NCBI RefSeq assembly: GCF_040802235.1
Contig: NC_133172.1
Coordinates: 32,383,738 to 32,447,737 of the forward strand
Reading direction: 5' to 3'
DNA: 64,000 nucleotides
Source of the DNA: Manis javanica
Lineage: Eukaryota; Chordata; Mammalia; Pholidota; Manidae
Under the pieces are notes generated by a model. It was not told where the DNA came from. It worked only from the letters and a program-made list of their open reading frames with translations, and made no database searches. Numbering within the stretch: position 1 is the first letter of the stretch; each line of letters begins with the position of its first letter. Positions 11,861 to 22,625 of the stretch are shown piece after piece. The translations under genes and the position numbers were made by a program.

Positions 11861-13275
11861 GGTCTTGTGCTCATCTGGGGGCTGGCAGAAAGTTATTTGA
11901 TAAATAAGCCACATAGACTGAAAGTGGGAAGGGGGGTGGGTCTGCCTGACAAAATCAGATCAAGATACTGTTACTAGGGGAGGAAGACTCTGGGCAGGCC
12001 AAGCCCCCAGAAAGCCCTGGGTGCTTGGGAAGCTGTGGAGATCCTTGCTCGTTTGGGTCCCCTTGGAGGCAGGGGATGACATCCCCAGGTACCCTCTAGC
12101 TGCGAAGCTTTGTGTGAGGGTATACTGGTTTTCCAGAAGAACCGCTCTCCTCCCCAGTCCTGTTTGGGAACGGCGTCTGTGATGTAAACATCTTCACACA
12201 CTGCAGCTTGAAGCCTGGTGAACTGAGCTGAATTGGAGTGGCCTGGTGATTTCAGGCCACGTGGGCAGCCTGGCTGGGCTTTCTAGGGTGTGGTGACATC
12301 AGCCTCTCCTCTGATATGTGCAGCAGCAAAGATGCTGCAGCCCCAGGAGCTGCCTTCTTCATTCCTTCCGGGTTCAGAAATGCTTACGAGCCTCACGTGG
12401 TGACCCTAAAGGGTTTGCCTCCACATCGGTGGTCTTACAGAGCCTGCAGAGAGACGCTGCTTTCTGATTCTGCATCCTGCCCTGCTTTACCCTTGGTAAG
12501 GAGAGAAACAGTAAGCACGTGAGGGTATCCAAGGAGGATGGCCCAGCCTGAGTCACTGGATCATGTCTTCCTCCCGCTCAGGGAGCAGCGAGGAGGCTGG
12601 CTTGCAGTCCAAGGAGGACCCAGACTAGTGTTTCCCCTGGTCTATTTTTAGTGTCAAAGCCACTCCTAAAATCTGGCTATAAATACCATTCCCCTCCACA
12701 CTCTGGCTGTGGGCCTTCATGTTCCTGTGTGCTGGGGCAGACGGGCTCCCCCTTAACTGTAACTGCAGCTGAGGGCTGAGTCTGGGCCCACTTCCCAGCT
12801 CAGAAGAAAGTACCTGTTCATCCTTCAGACATTCATTTATGCAGTGGATGTTCATGGGCCCCTCCTCTTGTGTATAGGCCCTGGGCAAGCAATCCCAGCT
12901 GGCACTGCCAAAGCATGCTTGTTCCTAGACCCTGAATCACTGTACCCCACTGCAATCACACACCAGGGCTCTATGCTGGTGTATGACCCTTGGGGGGTGA
13001 TGTTGGGGGGGTCTTACTTTCCTCATCTGTAAAATGGAGGCAAAAGTGCTACATTCATGGGTATCCTAAGAGGGTGAGGGGGAGTGGACACATGTGGTTG
13101 TGCAGAGTAACTCAGAGAAAGGCAAAGGCGAGGAGTCCTCTTTGGGCCTCACAGAAGAGCTGAGATCACCAAGTGATACAGCAAGTGAGTAGTCAGAGCC
13201 TGCATCCCAAACAGGTGGCCTCCACAATCCCATTCTAGCCCCCAGGAGTTCTGACCCAGCCCCCTGGAGCATTTG

Positions 13276-14205
13276 TTAAAATTTAAATTAGCACAGGCAA
13301 CAAAAGTAAAAATAGATATATTGGACTACATCAAAATTAAAACAATTCTGTGCATTTAAGGACAAAATCAACAGACTGAAAGGCAACCTATGGGAGAATG
13401 GGAAAAAATATTTGCAGATCATATATCTGATAAGGGATTAATATGCAGAATATATAAAGAACTCCTACAACTCAACAACAAAACAACCCAATTAAAAAAT
13501 GGGCAAAGAACACAATAGACATTTCTCCAAAGAAGATACACAAATGGCCAGTAAGTATGTGAAAAGATGCTCAACACATTAACCATCAGGGAAATGCAAT
13601 TCAAAACCATAATGAGATACCATTTTATAGTCATTAAAATGGTTACTATAAAAAACAAAACAAAACAACAAAACAAATGTTGCCAAGAAGTAGCAAAATT
13701 GGAACCCTTGTGCATTGTTGGTGGGAATGTAAATTTGTGCAGCTGCTGTGGAAGTCAGAATGACAGTTCCTCAAAAATGAAACATTACCATATGATCCAG
13801 CAGTTTCACTTCTGGGTATATACCCAAAGGAACTGAAAGCAAGGTCTTAAAGAAATATTTGCAATACCCATGTTCATAGCAAATTCTCCACAACGACTAA
13901 AAGCAACCCAAGTGTCCACTGACAGATGAGTGGGTAAACATATGCATACGGTGGGGCATTACTCAGCCTCAAAGGAAGGAAGTTTAGACACATGCTATAA
14001 CGTGGATGAGCCTTGACATTATGCTAAGTGAAACAAGCCATTCACAAAAGGACAAATACTGTATGCTCCCATTTATGTGAGGTGCCAAAGAAGTCAAATT
14101 CATAGAGGCAGAAAGTAGAATGGTGGTTGCCAGGAGCTGGCGAGATGGGGGAATGGGGAGTTGAAAAAAAATTAAATGAGTTGCCGGTATTAAAGATTCC
14201 GAAGA
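13276..14205 (+). mobile_element. L1 LINE fragment (ORF2 end and 3' UTR), L1M type
   Basis: The segment begins with ggcaacaaaagtaaaaatag and continues with tatctgataagggattaata, ttggtgggaatgtaaatttg and ccatatgatccagcagtttc, in the order of the L1 ORF2 C-terminal region. A 3' UTR reading atggtggttgccaggagctg follows. Many stops and indels are present; the copy is dead. Confidence 0.92.
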
Positions 14206-15298
14206 TTTAACAGGAGATTCGGGATTTCTGGCTTCTCTGAGATGGCTCTCACTTCAGCCCGCACTGCCACAGGACAGGTCAGCTGAGCTGAGTGGCTGCC
14301 ACCTCCTGTTGGGAGGGAGTCCCTCACTAGGTGTCCCCCACTCCTAGTCACCCCTTCACTTACCTGTCTCCTTGGCAGTGCTTGGTGTCACCTCTACCTA
14401 CAGGGCTTACAGGTGGGGGATAAAGGGCTGGCTGAGTCTGTCTGTGTTCATGAGGAGTCACAGGGCAGATAATTGGCTATTTGTGGACCTGACATATAGA
14501 GAGCAAATACCGTTTCCAGAGGTTTCATAGGAACATAGATTTCATCCAATGTCATTTAAAATCCAGAAGCCTCCCCTCAGAAAAGTGACCTTAGCAGATG
14601 TTCCAAATAAAGAGAGAGCTAGTGACGGGGACCTGGTCCACCCCTTCAGCCCCCAGTCAGAAGTCTTTGAGGTGCCTCATGGAGCACAGATTGCACACCG
14701 CTGTTCTGGTGGGGAGGGTGGGTGGTAGCTGAGGCTAAGAGAGGGGAGGAGATTGGGTCATGATCTCATAGATAGTTTATCTGAGGGACACATCTGCTTT
14801 TCCATTTTTCATTAAGAAGGTCCTCATCTGCCGTGAAGCAGATGATATTGATGCCAATTCCCCAGCATTCCCTGGCCCACCCCTAAGTCCACCTGTTGTA
14901 GAGCAGACAGTGCCCACCACAGAACCTTTGCCTGGGACCTGCAGGGCAGCCGGGAAGTTGGGAATGTAGTGTTCCCTGGGGCCACTCCCAACTAGCGAGG
15001 GATAAGAGTTCTCCCAGCCAGCTTCCATAAGGTGCCTGTGAGGGCCTGAGGGCCATGGAACCCAGTTGCCAATAGCTGAAATGGCTCATTCACGTCATTC
15101 ACTCTCCCTGCTCCCTTACTTCTGCTTCCTAGGACCCCCTCCCAAATGAATCTCTTATGTCCAAATTTTTGCCTTAAGCTCAGCTTGGGGGAACCAGAGG
15201 GGTTTCAGAGCTTCAGATTTCACCAGGCCCTCTGATTCCCATTTTAAGTGCACTGTGGCAGGAGCCACATGTGGATTTCTGCTCCCCTCCCCCTACAG

Positions 15299-15446
15299 GA
15301 CATCACCAGCCTGCTGCACACCATCTATGAGGTGGTCGATTCCTCCGTCAACCACTCCCCGACGTCGAGCAAGACTCTGCGGGTGAAGCTCACCGTGGCC
15401 CCTGATGGGAGCCAGAGCAAGAAGAGCATTCTTCTCAATCACCCCG
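15299..15446 (+). CDS. NKD1: NKD1 coding exon, EF-hand exit helix and following segment
   Basis: The acceptor ccctacag precedes 15299 and the donor gtgagg starts at 15447. The exon is 148 bases: 49 codons plus one base. It opens with the Asp that completes the EF-hand loop, then the exiting helix (ITSLLHTIYEVVD), a Ser-rich stretch and a conserved basic segment (LRVKLTVAPDGSQSKK). The end reads LNHP, followed by a split Asp, where human has VNQA; this is ordinary divergence at an exon border. Splicing to 15956 restores D-L-Q-S-A-R-P as in human. Confidence 0.96.
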
Positions 15447-15479
15447 GTGAGGGCTGGAGGGCCATCCTGGACACAGGGC

Positions 15480-15740
15480 CAGGCCACTCCCAATTCTCAG
15501 GATGGATCAGATCCCTGCCTGGGAGGAGTGGAGGGAGTTCTGGGGGGCTTTCACTGGGAGCCACTTTGGACAGGTGGGATTTCAGCAGGTCCTTGAAGGA
15601 GTAGGATTTGGAGGGAAGGGTTTGCAGGTGGGAGCAAGCACCAGAGGTGGGCCCAGGTAGGGCAGGCAGCAGTAGTAAAGGCCTGTGCTGTGAGTGCAGG
15701 TGGGGCAGGGCCTCGCAGGCCAGCTAAGGAGTCTGGGCAG
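15480..15740 (+). mobile_element. Probable L2 fragment between two NKD1 exons
   Basis: It contains gggatttcagcaggtccttg, gaaggagtaggatttggagg and gtaaaggcctgtgctgtg in L2 order, within the 509-base intron 15447-15955. Confidence 0.55.
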
Positions 15741-15955
15741 GTGGGGAGTCTGGAGGAGGTGGCAAGCAGGACAGGTCGCAGGGAGATCCGGCCATCTAGT
15801 CCTGGCTTGGAGAACCCTCCCCACAGAACCACTGTGAGCTGCTGTGGCCAGTTTCCTAGGGCTGCATGCCAGGCAGCTTAGAAGACCTGGGCAGCGCCAG
15901 GAGGCTGCTGGCAGGAGCAAGCTCCTCACTGGGATGTTTCTCGGGCGGTACTCAG

Positions 15956-16040
15956 ACCTGCAGAGCGCAAGGCCCAGAGCAGAGACCAAGCCTGCCGAGG
16001 AGCTGCGCAGCTGGGAGAAGAAGCAGCGAGCCCCCCTCAG
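15956..16040 (+). CDS. NKD1: NKD1 coding exon, charged central segment
   Basis: The acceptor gtactcag precedes 15956 and the donor gtacgg starts at 16041. The 85 bases carry two bases of a split Asp codon, 27 codons, and two bases of a split Arg codon. The product is the charged stretch LQSARPRAETKPAEELRSWE followed by KKQRAPL, matching human NKD1 with two or three conservative changes. No domain is recognised here; the segment lies between the EF-hand region and the conserved cysteine/histidine-containing segment of the next exon. Confidence 0.95.
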
Positions 16041-17280
16041 GTACGGTGGCTATGGGTGGAGGCAGCAGCCCAGTGTACCTGAGCATACATCAAGCACCAG
16101 CTGTGTACCTGCCTCTGAGGGATTCTGAATAGGAGGCTCCAGGCTCTACTCTCTTCACGAGTCAGTGATTTCAGAGGACAGGCTCACAAACCAAATGCAT
16201 TTTCTTAAAATAACTAACTGTAGGTCCACATTGCTTTATCCAAAATGCTTTGGGCCAGATATATTTTCTTCTCCTGTATTAGATTTGGTGTCTGGGCAGC
16301 ACTTCAGGATTTAACACACTGATCTTTCTGCAGGGAGTCATAGGAATATTCACACTGAGATAAAGACTATAGCTACCATCACATGCATGTAGGGTACGCT
16401 TGGCTGCCAAATGGGTTATGAAAAATCTTTGTTTTCAGGCTTTTTGGATTTCTGAATTGTGGATAAGGGATTATAAGGCTGCAATTATCTTTCACCTGTT
16501 ATTTCTTTAATTGCAAGAAAGGCAGGAAGGGAGAAAGGGAAGAAAAGAGAGAGACTGTTTAAAGAAAAGCATTGAGTAATTAATACAAAGTAACAGTAAT
16601 ATAGGAGGCATTGGGGTCCAGAAGTCAAGCGAGAGATGTTAGTACCTACTGTGAAAATGGAAAGGAAATGACTGGAGTTTGAGAAGCACTAGCATTTGGG
16701 AGAAAACGAGAAGGCAGGGGACACAGCATTGGGTGGGGGAAAGGGCTAAGAATTGGAGGTATCCAGGCTAGCTGCAGATGTGGGGGGGCTGTGGTGAGGA
16801 TGGGGAGGTGGGGGTGGGCAGATCACAGAGGTCTTTGAAGGGAGGGAGAAATGAGCCCGGGGTCCTACGGTGGGAACATGGTGGCATCTGGTGGCACCTC
16901 TCTTCTCTGCCCCTTCCTTACACACACACTGGAAGGCCTGTTCTGGCCTTTGGATATGTTACATCAACCCGCCTCGTTTCTAATGGCTTGGGGGCTTCTC
17001 TGCCCACACCCCCTGGGAACCAGGCCAGGAGATAGGCCTGCTCTCTGCCATGGGTACATGTGGTTTGAAGCCTGACTTTGGGGCATCCTATAGTTTTAGC
17101 CAGTAACCCCTCACCTTTACTCTGGGCCTGTTCAAAACAAAGTCCCTATCCAGTCCTCCCAGAAGGCTCAAGGAGTTGGGCAGGGGTCTGAATCTCCATT
17201 GGCAGGGAAGAAAACAGAGGCTGTAGGGTTGCTTCCACCTGGGGCAAGTGCCCACCTGCTCATTCTTCTTCCTGCCATAG
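16041..17280 (+). other. NKD1: NKD1 intron
   Basis: The only structure noted is an AT-richer segment at about 16190-16500, which resembles a diverged transposon tail but was not assigned. The rest is purine-rich unique sequence without an exon. Confidence 0.7.
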
Positions 17281-17408
17281 GTTCCAGGGTGACAGCCATC
17301 TGGAGCAGTCTGGCTGCTACCACCATTGTGTGGATGAGAACATTGAGAGGAGAAACCACTACTTAGATCTCGCGGGGATAGAAAACTACACGTCCCAGTT
17401 CGGGCCCG
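17281..17408 (+). CDS. NKD1: NKD1 coding exon, conserved CYHHC-containing segment
   Basis: The acceptor ctgccatag precedes 17281 and the donor gtaagg starts at 17409. The 128 bases carry one base closing the split Arg codon, 42 codons, and one base of a split Gly codon. The product runs FQGDSHLEQSGCYHHCVDEN, then IERRNHYLDLAGIENYTSQF and GP. It is essentially the human sequence. The Cys-Tyr-His-His-Cys cluster could suggest metal binding, but that is only inference. Length and phase fit both neighbouring exons. Confidence 0.96.
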
Positions 17409-17652
17409 GTAAGGCAGCTCTGCACCTGCGAGGCAGGGGAAGGGAGGGCATGGCTGGGCTGCCAGGCCAGATGTCATTCACTGTTCCCCTTGGGCTGGGG
17501 GACGGCGGAGCTTTTATCGGACAGGTTAAAGAGTCTTCTTGGAGGAGACCACATTAAAAACATTTAAAAAATTAAAGTAATACATGTGCAAAGTTGAACA
17601 AAGTAAAATCATATCTGAGGGCCTATAATACAACAAAAACAAGAGTTCCGTG

Positions 17653-17680
17653 CCCCACCCCACCCCACCCCACCCCACCC
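17653..17680. repeat. (CCCCA)n tract
   Basis: About five and a half CCCCA units in the last-but-one NKD1 intron interval. Confidence 0.97.
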
Positions 17681-18059
17681 TGTTGCCTGGTTCTATAAGC
17701 AAAGTGTGTAGCGCTCTCTTTATCAGCTCTTGACCTCTTGCTACAATAAATGAAGATGCCGCCCACTTCATTTCACCACTCCCCCCACCAACTCCCTTCT
17801 CCTCTTCCTCCTACTATGTTTAATTCCTCACTGGGTTACCTGTGTATGTTAAAGAATATGCCTAGAGATTTCCTTCATGCTCCCATGACCTCAGACAATT
17901 ACCAAAGTGCCTCTATTTCTTTCTTTCTCAGCTCTCTATTGGAAGCAGAATTAATTATTTTAATTAATAATTAAATCAGGGTGGGGCGGGAGCTCTCATA
18001 AGGAAAATTTGGCCCATAATGGTCTTGGAGAACTGGGGTGGGGGTGATTTCTGGGACAC

Positions 18060-18112
18060 AGTGCAGCACCAGCACACAGTAGGTGCTCATTAAATATCTT
18101 GAATTGGTTCCT
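18060..18112 (+). mobile_element. MIR or L2 3' tail abutting an NKD1 splice acceptor
   Basis: The text agcacacagtaggtgctcat followed by taaatatcttgaattgg is the usual 3' end of MIR and L2 elements (cacagtaggtgctcaataaatatttgttgaat-like). It ends within a few bases of the AG at 18113-18114. Confidence 0.65.
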
Positions 18113-18114
18113 AG

Positions 18115-18701
18115 GCTCCCCATCAGTGGCCCAGAAGTCAGAACTGCCCCCCCGCACCTCCAACCCCACTCGATCTCGCTCCCATGAGCCAGAAGCCATC
18201 CACGTCCCACACCGCAAGCCCCAAGGCGTGGACCCGGGCTCCTTCCACTTCCTTGACACCCCATTCGCCAAGGTCTCAGAGGTCCAACAGCGGCTCCGGG
18301 GCACGCAGGACGGGAGCAAGCACTTTGTGAGGTCCCCCAAGCCCCAGGGCAAGAGTGTGGGTGTGGGCCATGTGGCTAGAGGGGCAAGAAGCAAACCCCC
18401 TCTGGGACCTGCTGTCCCTGTGGTGTCCCCGTCCACCCACCTGGCCGCCGGCCCAGCCCTCTTCCCCACGCTGGCACCTCTTGGGCACAAGAAGCACAAG
18501 CACCGAGCCAAGGAGAGCCAGCAGGCGTGCCGGGGCCTGCAGGCGCCTCTGGCCATGGGCAGCGTCATGGGGCGGGACCACGTGAGGGAGCTGCCCGCCG
18601 TTGTGGTGTACGAGAGCCAGGCTGGCCAGGCGGTCCAAAGACATGAGCATCACCACCACCACGAACACCACCACCATTACCACCACTTTTACCAGACATA
18701 G
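18115..18701 (+). CDS. NKD1: NKD1 last coding exon with His-rich C-terminus
   Basis: The acceptor gttcctag precedes 18115. Two bases close the split Gly codon, then 194 codons lead to the TAG at 18699-18701. The exon encodes a low-complexity Ser/Pro/Arg/Lys region (SPSVAQKSELPPRTSNPTRS onward), a HKKHKHR basic patch, and the His-rich end HEHHHHHEHHHHYHHFYQT, which is the hallmark of vertebrate NKD1. The His codons are a mixture of CAC and CAT, so this is not a pure triplet repeat. Compared with human there is one missing residue (LAMGS-VMGRD against a slightly longer human GGPVLGRE region) and scattered substitutions. The upstream 3' splice site has a weak pyrimidine tract. Confidence 0.98.
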
Positions 18702-19700
18702 AGCCCTTCCCCAGGGCCCCCATCCCCGCCATATGAAGGACCCTCCTCTCCCCGCCCCCAAGGCATTATTATTCTATTAATTATTGTTATTATGACGATT
18801 ATTGTAATTAATTATTATTGTTACTCCACTAATATTCAGCTAGCCTCCATGTAGAAGATATATGGAAACACAGAACTAAACTTTTATTTATATGTTGTGG
18901 GGACTGCATAACTTACCCAAGAAATGACTCTGGGTTTGGAAGTGGCCTGTAGATGGCAGAGGCTCCCTTGGGCTCCAGAGCAGCGTTTCCATGCAGGCTG
19001 GCTCACACCCTGCCCAGCCCTGGGGAGCCCTCGGCCAGAACTCTGCCCCACCCCAGTCTTCCAGGAGAGCACCCTTACCTGGCCTGGCTTCCAGAGACCC
19101 TTGAAATCTCCGAGAAGATAAACAGCTGCTACCTCTTAGTATTATTCTGACGTTATTTTGCCCTTAACTCATTGTAATGTGCTACAAGGGATTTTCGCGG
19201 ACTGCAGACGCCCGACCTTCCTGGCCATTGTGTTTTTATGTCCCAACCTAGAAACTTGACCATCTTTCTGGAGTTGTTGTTCATGCCTTTCCAGTGGGAT
19301 CGCGCCCTTGCCCAAAACCAGTCCCGCCTTTTTGCTGTGCACAACGTGGGAATACACTTCTCCTCCTCCTTCCCCTCCTTTTCTCTTTAGAAAGATAACA
19401 CACACATATCAAAAGACTGGCCCTGAAACCAGCCTTCTCATTTTGGAAACCTCCAGAGAGGGCACCAACCACATAAACAAGCGTGGTTTCCCAAGATCAG
19501 GCAATTGTGTGCTGGTTGTGACCGAAGATGTGGAAACCTCATGTTTTACCATTGGCAAATATATACATACTTACATGGTTCTCTAACAGAACTTTCTGTA
19601 TCTATAGCTCGATGCCACCTGTTCATTTCTATGTATCTTTCTATAAATATACACTCTCAGGTATCTTTTCTGGTGTGCAGAAATCAATAGTTTGCTTCTC
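18702..19700 (+). other. NKD1: NKD1 3' UTR (end not determined)
   Basis: The sequence downstream of the NKD1 stop is AT-rich and largely free of recognised repeats. It contains an ATT/AAT-rich tract at about 18765-18830 and an AUUUA-containing stretch near 18880. No AATAAA occurs between the stop and about 19.8 kb; the first canonical hexamer is at 20015-20020, inside a repeat-like segment. The true polyadenylation site is therefore uncertain: either a variant hexamer is used, or the UTR extends to 20 kb or beyond. Confidence 0.5.
18765..18830. repeat. AT-rich (ATT)n-like tract in the NKD1 3' UTR
   Basis: Irregular ATT/AAT units, including two taattaat-like palindromic patches, lie 60-130 bases after the stop codon. 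Confidence 0.85.
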
Positions 19701-19839
19701 TAGACATTTCCTGAGCCCATACATGACCCCGTGTGCCTCCCATTGGGGCCACTACCCATCAGATGCAAACAGCCACTTACATCAGGGGTCCTTCCTCGGT
19801 GTTGGGGTCTGACAGATTTAGAAAGGCCTGCTGGGATAC

Positions 19840-20345
19840 AGGAGCTTGGAAGAAAATGGGGTCTGTGGCCAGAGTTGGGATCCTGGAGACATGTCCTCAG
19901 AAGAGCAGGATTTTGTTGAATGAGGGCCTGGGGAGACCAGGGAAAGGATACTCAACCAGTTGGGGACCCTGCGAAAAAGAGATGACACTCAAACTGGGGT
20001 AAATTGAGGAGTTTAATAAAGGAAATATTTATGAAATGTAGGCAAAGCTGCCTGAAAGAAAAGTCTGGGCTAGCACTGTGGGGTGCTGCTCCCCCCTTGC
20101 AGTGGAGGGGGAGGGAGGGATGCATCTCAGTGGACAGGGGTGGGGCTAGGTGGTCACCTCAAGGAGCCAGCCTGTGGGGACCCTACAGGGAAATTGATAT
20201 TCTGGCCTCACTCTCTTGCTGGCCCAGCATCCTGTGGAGGCCCCATTGGCTAAAGCCACTGGGAGCCAGAGGGCAAGGGAGCTGTTGATGAGGATCACAC
20301 AGGCATACTTCCAGGGCAGAGGAGTGGAGAGTGAGTATGGAGGGA
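19840..20345. mobile_element. Probable interspersed repeat with AATAAA, family not assigned
   Basis: The composition and phrases such as aggagtttaataaaggaaat and gccagagggcaagggagctg recur widely in mammalian DNA in my recollection. It contains the first plus-strand AATAAA (20015-20020) after the NKD1 stop. Confidence 0.45.
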
Positions 20346-20559
20346 ACACAGGAAGAAAGACTGACTTCAGCTTCCTGCCTTTCTGCTGTTTGGTCTTCCT
20401 GCTGGCATCCCGTTTTCTAGAGACTCTGGTTTTGGTTCAATGTGGTTGGTAAGGAGTTATTTTTGAACAAGGGAGCTTAGTTGTCACCAAATTAGTAATT
20501 GTTTTAGATACTGGAGTGCCTGCGACTGGCTTAATAATCCTCAGGACAATCGTAAAGCA

Positions 20560-20690
20560 GCCAATGGGAGCCCAGAGAGAACATCAGGCCCAGAGGTTAA
20601 ATAACTTGCTTGGGGTCACACGGCAGGTGGCAGAGCTAGCATTCTAGTCTTCCCCATGATCCCTTAACCACTGAAGGGCCTACCCACTCT
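20560..20690 (-). mobile_element. MIR SINE fragment
   Basis: It has ggttaaataacttgcttggg, gtcacacggcaggtggcaga and atcccttaaccactgaaggg, the reverse MIR 5' half. Confidence 0.85.
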
Positions 20691-21329
20691 CTGGGTTTGG
20701 GTTTCCCTTGTTTTGAGCTGTGTGCTTTTGTCAGCATCCAAATCAAACAGATGGGAATATAACTAAAGCAGAGAGAGGACTGGCTCTGAGGTGTCAGGAT
20801 CCATTGTGTGAATGAAGCTGATATTCCCTAGTTCTTGCCTGCCCCGTCCCTGGATTTATACTTCTACCTCAACAGGCTTTGTCTTGATGTGGGGGCTGCT
20901 GGCACTCTGTGTTGCCCAACCAGAGAGAAAAAGATCCTCCGCTAGGTATCCCTCACTGGACCAATCACCATGGCCCATATGAGGTCACATAGGCAAGGGG
21001 AAGGAGAGGAGGGCCCTGAGCTGATGGGACTAATGGTGCCCCAGGCCACGAATTGCTGCTGCCATGGAAACAGACCAAGCACTGGCTCCACACAGGATTT
21101 AGAGTAATTCCTCAGCCTCTGCCAGAAGGTTCCGAGCTGTCTTCCCCACCTCATGCATGTAGGATTCTATTATTTCTTGGTAAGTGGGATTTATTTAAAA
21201 AATAATTTTGTAAAATAATATGTGGACATGTAAAAGGTTTAAATAGTCCAAAAAGGTTTACAATCAGAAGTACACTTCACTGCAGCATCCCTGACTCCCC
21301 CAGCCTGGGCACCTTCTAGGGCTGTTCAG

Positions 21330-21560
21330 TGTGGGGTGGTGGTTGTGAGCACAGACTGTGGCGTCAGGCTGCCTGCCTCCCTCTCAGTGCTTTGTGCTTC
21401 ATGTGATAGGCCGGACCTCTCCAGCCTCACTTTCCCCTTTACTAAGGAGGATCATATGAGCCTATCCCAAGGGTTATTGGAAGAATTCAGCAAGTTAAAA
21501 TTGGCCCATTGGAGTGCTATGAAATATGAAAGTGTTAGCTGCATTATTTACGAGAATAAA
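21330..21560 (+). mobile_element. MIR SINE
   Basis: It opens gtgagcacagactgtggcg, with tcactttcccctttactaag and gggttattggaagaattcag in the expected order. Confidence 0.75.
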
Positions 21561-21619
21561 TCCATTTATTATATAAGATACCTTCCCATTTAAATTTTGT
21601 TAATTTTTAAAAAAGACAA

Positions 21620-21990
21620 TATTTTAGAGCAGTTTTAGGTTTATAACAAAATTGAGAGGAAGTACAGAGATTTCCCACACACCCCTGGCCCCGTGTATGC
21701 ACGGCCTCCCCCATTATCAATTATCACTCACCAGAAGGGCACAGTTTTTTGCAAAGGGGATCCTACAGTGACACATCATAATCACCCAAAGTCCATTGTT
21801 TGCCCGGGGGTTCATTCCTGGTGGTGTACATTCCATGGTATGGACAAGTGTGTAATGACAAATACCCACCCTGATAACATACAGAGTAGTTTCACTGCCC
21901 TAAAATTCCTCAGGCATCTATCTGTTCATCTCTCCCCCATCCTCAGTTTTGTTATTTTTTAAGAATATTTCAAAGTTTGAAACAAAATTG
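21620..21990. mobile_element. LINE-type 3' region (L1M-like)
   Basis: It contains gagcagttttaggtttataa, attatcactcaccagaaggg, tcacccaaagtccattgttt and gagtagtttcactgcccta. This is a segment I associate with old L1 elements. Confidence 0.65.
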
Positions 21991-22489
21991 TATCAGTAAC
22001 TGCCAACTTGCTGCCCAGATTTTGCAAATGCTGACATTTTGCAGTATTTCTTTCGGATCTATTTTTAAGAAAGAAAACACTGTACTTGACCACTTAATCC
22101 CCTTCCCACCCCGCTCTTATTTTTACCCGAGGAGTAGCATAGTATTCATACTTAGGCCCCTTTTCCTGGTGACCCAGTGTATTTGGAGATCTCCCTCTTT
22201 GGTCACAGAGCTCTGGCCCCTCCGTTCCAACAGCTGCTCAGCCTTCTTCTGCAGGGTGGCGGCTCTGACACGGACTTGCCCCGTCCCCTCCTGGCAGGCC
22301 TGTGGGCCTTGGGTCCTTGGCCATGGCAGACACGTTGCCCTGAGGACCCTTGTGGGTGACTCATCTCCGCACCCACCACCGGAGCCCCAGTGATGGTGCC
22401 AGTGTGGAGCGGCTGAGTTCAAGAGCATGTGTGATTGCAATTTTAATGTGATTGTAAATGACGTCTAAAAGCAGTTGTGCTGAAGAACT

Positions 22490-22625
22490 GGGAGTTGAAG
22501 GAAGGGAGAGAAAAGGGAAAGGAAATGGGGGTGGGAAGAGGGAAGAACGGAGGGAGAAAGGAGGAGGGAAGGAAGGGGAGGACAGAAGGAGGGAGGGAGG
22601 GAAGGAAAAGCAAACTAGAAGGGGT
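22490..22625. repeat. Purine-rich (GGGAA/GGA)n tract
   Basis: About 135 bases are almost entirely A and G on the plus strand, with irregular ggga, gaag and ggag units. The resulting open frames are Glu/Gly/Lys-rich artefacts. Confidence 0.9.

Larger units (their letters stand above)
10209..15298 (+). other. NKD1: NKD1 intron with a large L1 fragment
   Basis: This intron carries an L2 copy (about 10771-11235), an unassigned repeat (about 11635-11860) and an L1 3' fragment (about 13276-14205). The remaining unique sequence shows no coding exon that I can recognise. Confidence 0.8.
17409..18114 (+). other. NKD1: NKD1 last intron
   Basis: A (CCCCA)n tract lies at 17653-17680, and a MIR/L2-like tail ends at the 3' splice site. 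No exon is seen. Confidence 0.75.
6658..18701 (+). other. NKD1: NKD1 gene, 3' part (six coding exons, 5' exons outside window)
   Basis: Six exons with GT/AG borders splice in phase into an open frame of about 382 codons plus stop: 6658-6764, 10113-10208, 15299-15446, 15956-16040, 17281-17408 and 18115-18701. The product matches naked cuticle homolog 1, which is about 470 residues in human, so about 87 N-terminal residues (including the myristoylated Gly2 region) are encoded upstream of this window. NKD1 is a cytoplasmic, membrane-tethered inhibitor of canonical Wnt signalling that binds Dishevelled through its EF-hand region and is itself induced by Wnt. In sequence order one sees an acidic/lysine-rich linker, a single EF-hand, a Ser/Pro/basic central region and a His-rich C-terminus. 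No frameshift or internal stop is seen. NKD2 is the only serious alternative; the near-identity to human NKD1 and the neighbouring SNX20 argue against it. Confidence 0.97.

Noticed and set aside
11185..11874. Minus-strand open frame of 229 codons
   Set aside because: It crosses an L2 end and an unassigned repeat, and has no domain.
13276..14205. L1 ORF2 as an active gene
   Set aside because: Only the 3' end is present, and it is broken by many stops and indels.
17653..17680. (CCCCA)n as a CRISPR-like or telomere-like array
   Set aside because: Simple pentanucleotide microsatellite with no spacers. CRISPR arrays are not expected in a mammalian genome, and the unit is not telomeric.
18276..18761. 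Minus-strand open frame of 161 codons opposite the NKD1 last exon
   Set aside because: Antisense shadow of a strongly conserved coding exon; the Val/Met-rich start is the His-rich tail read backwards.
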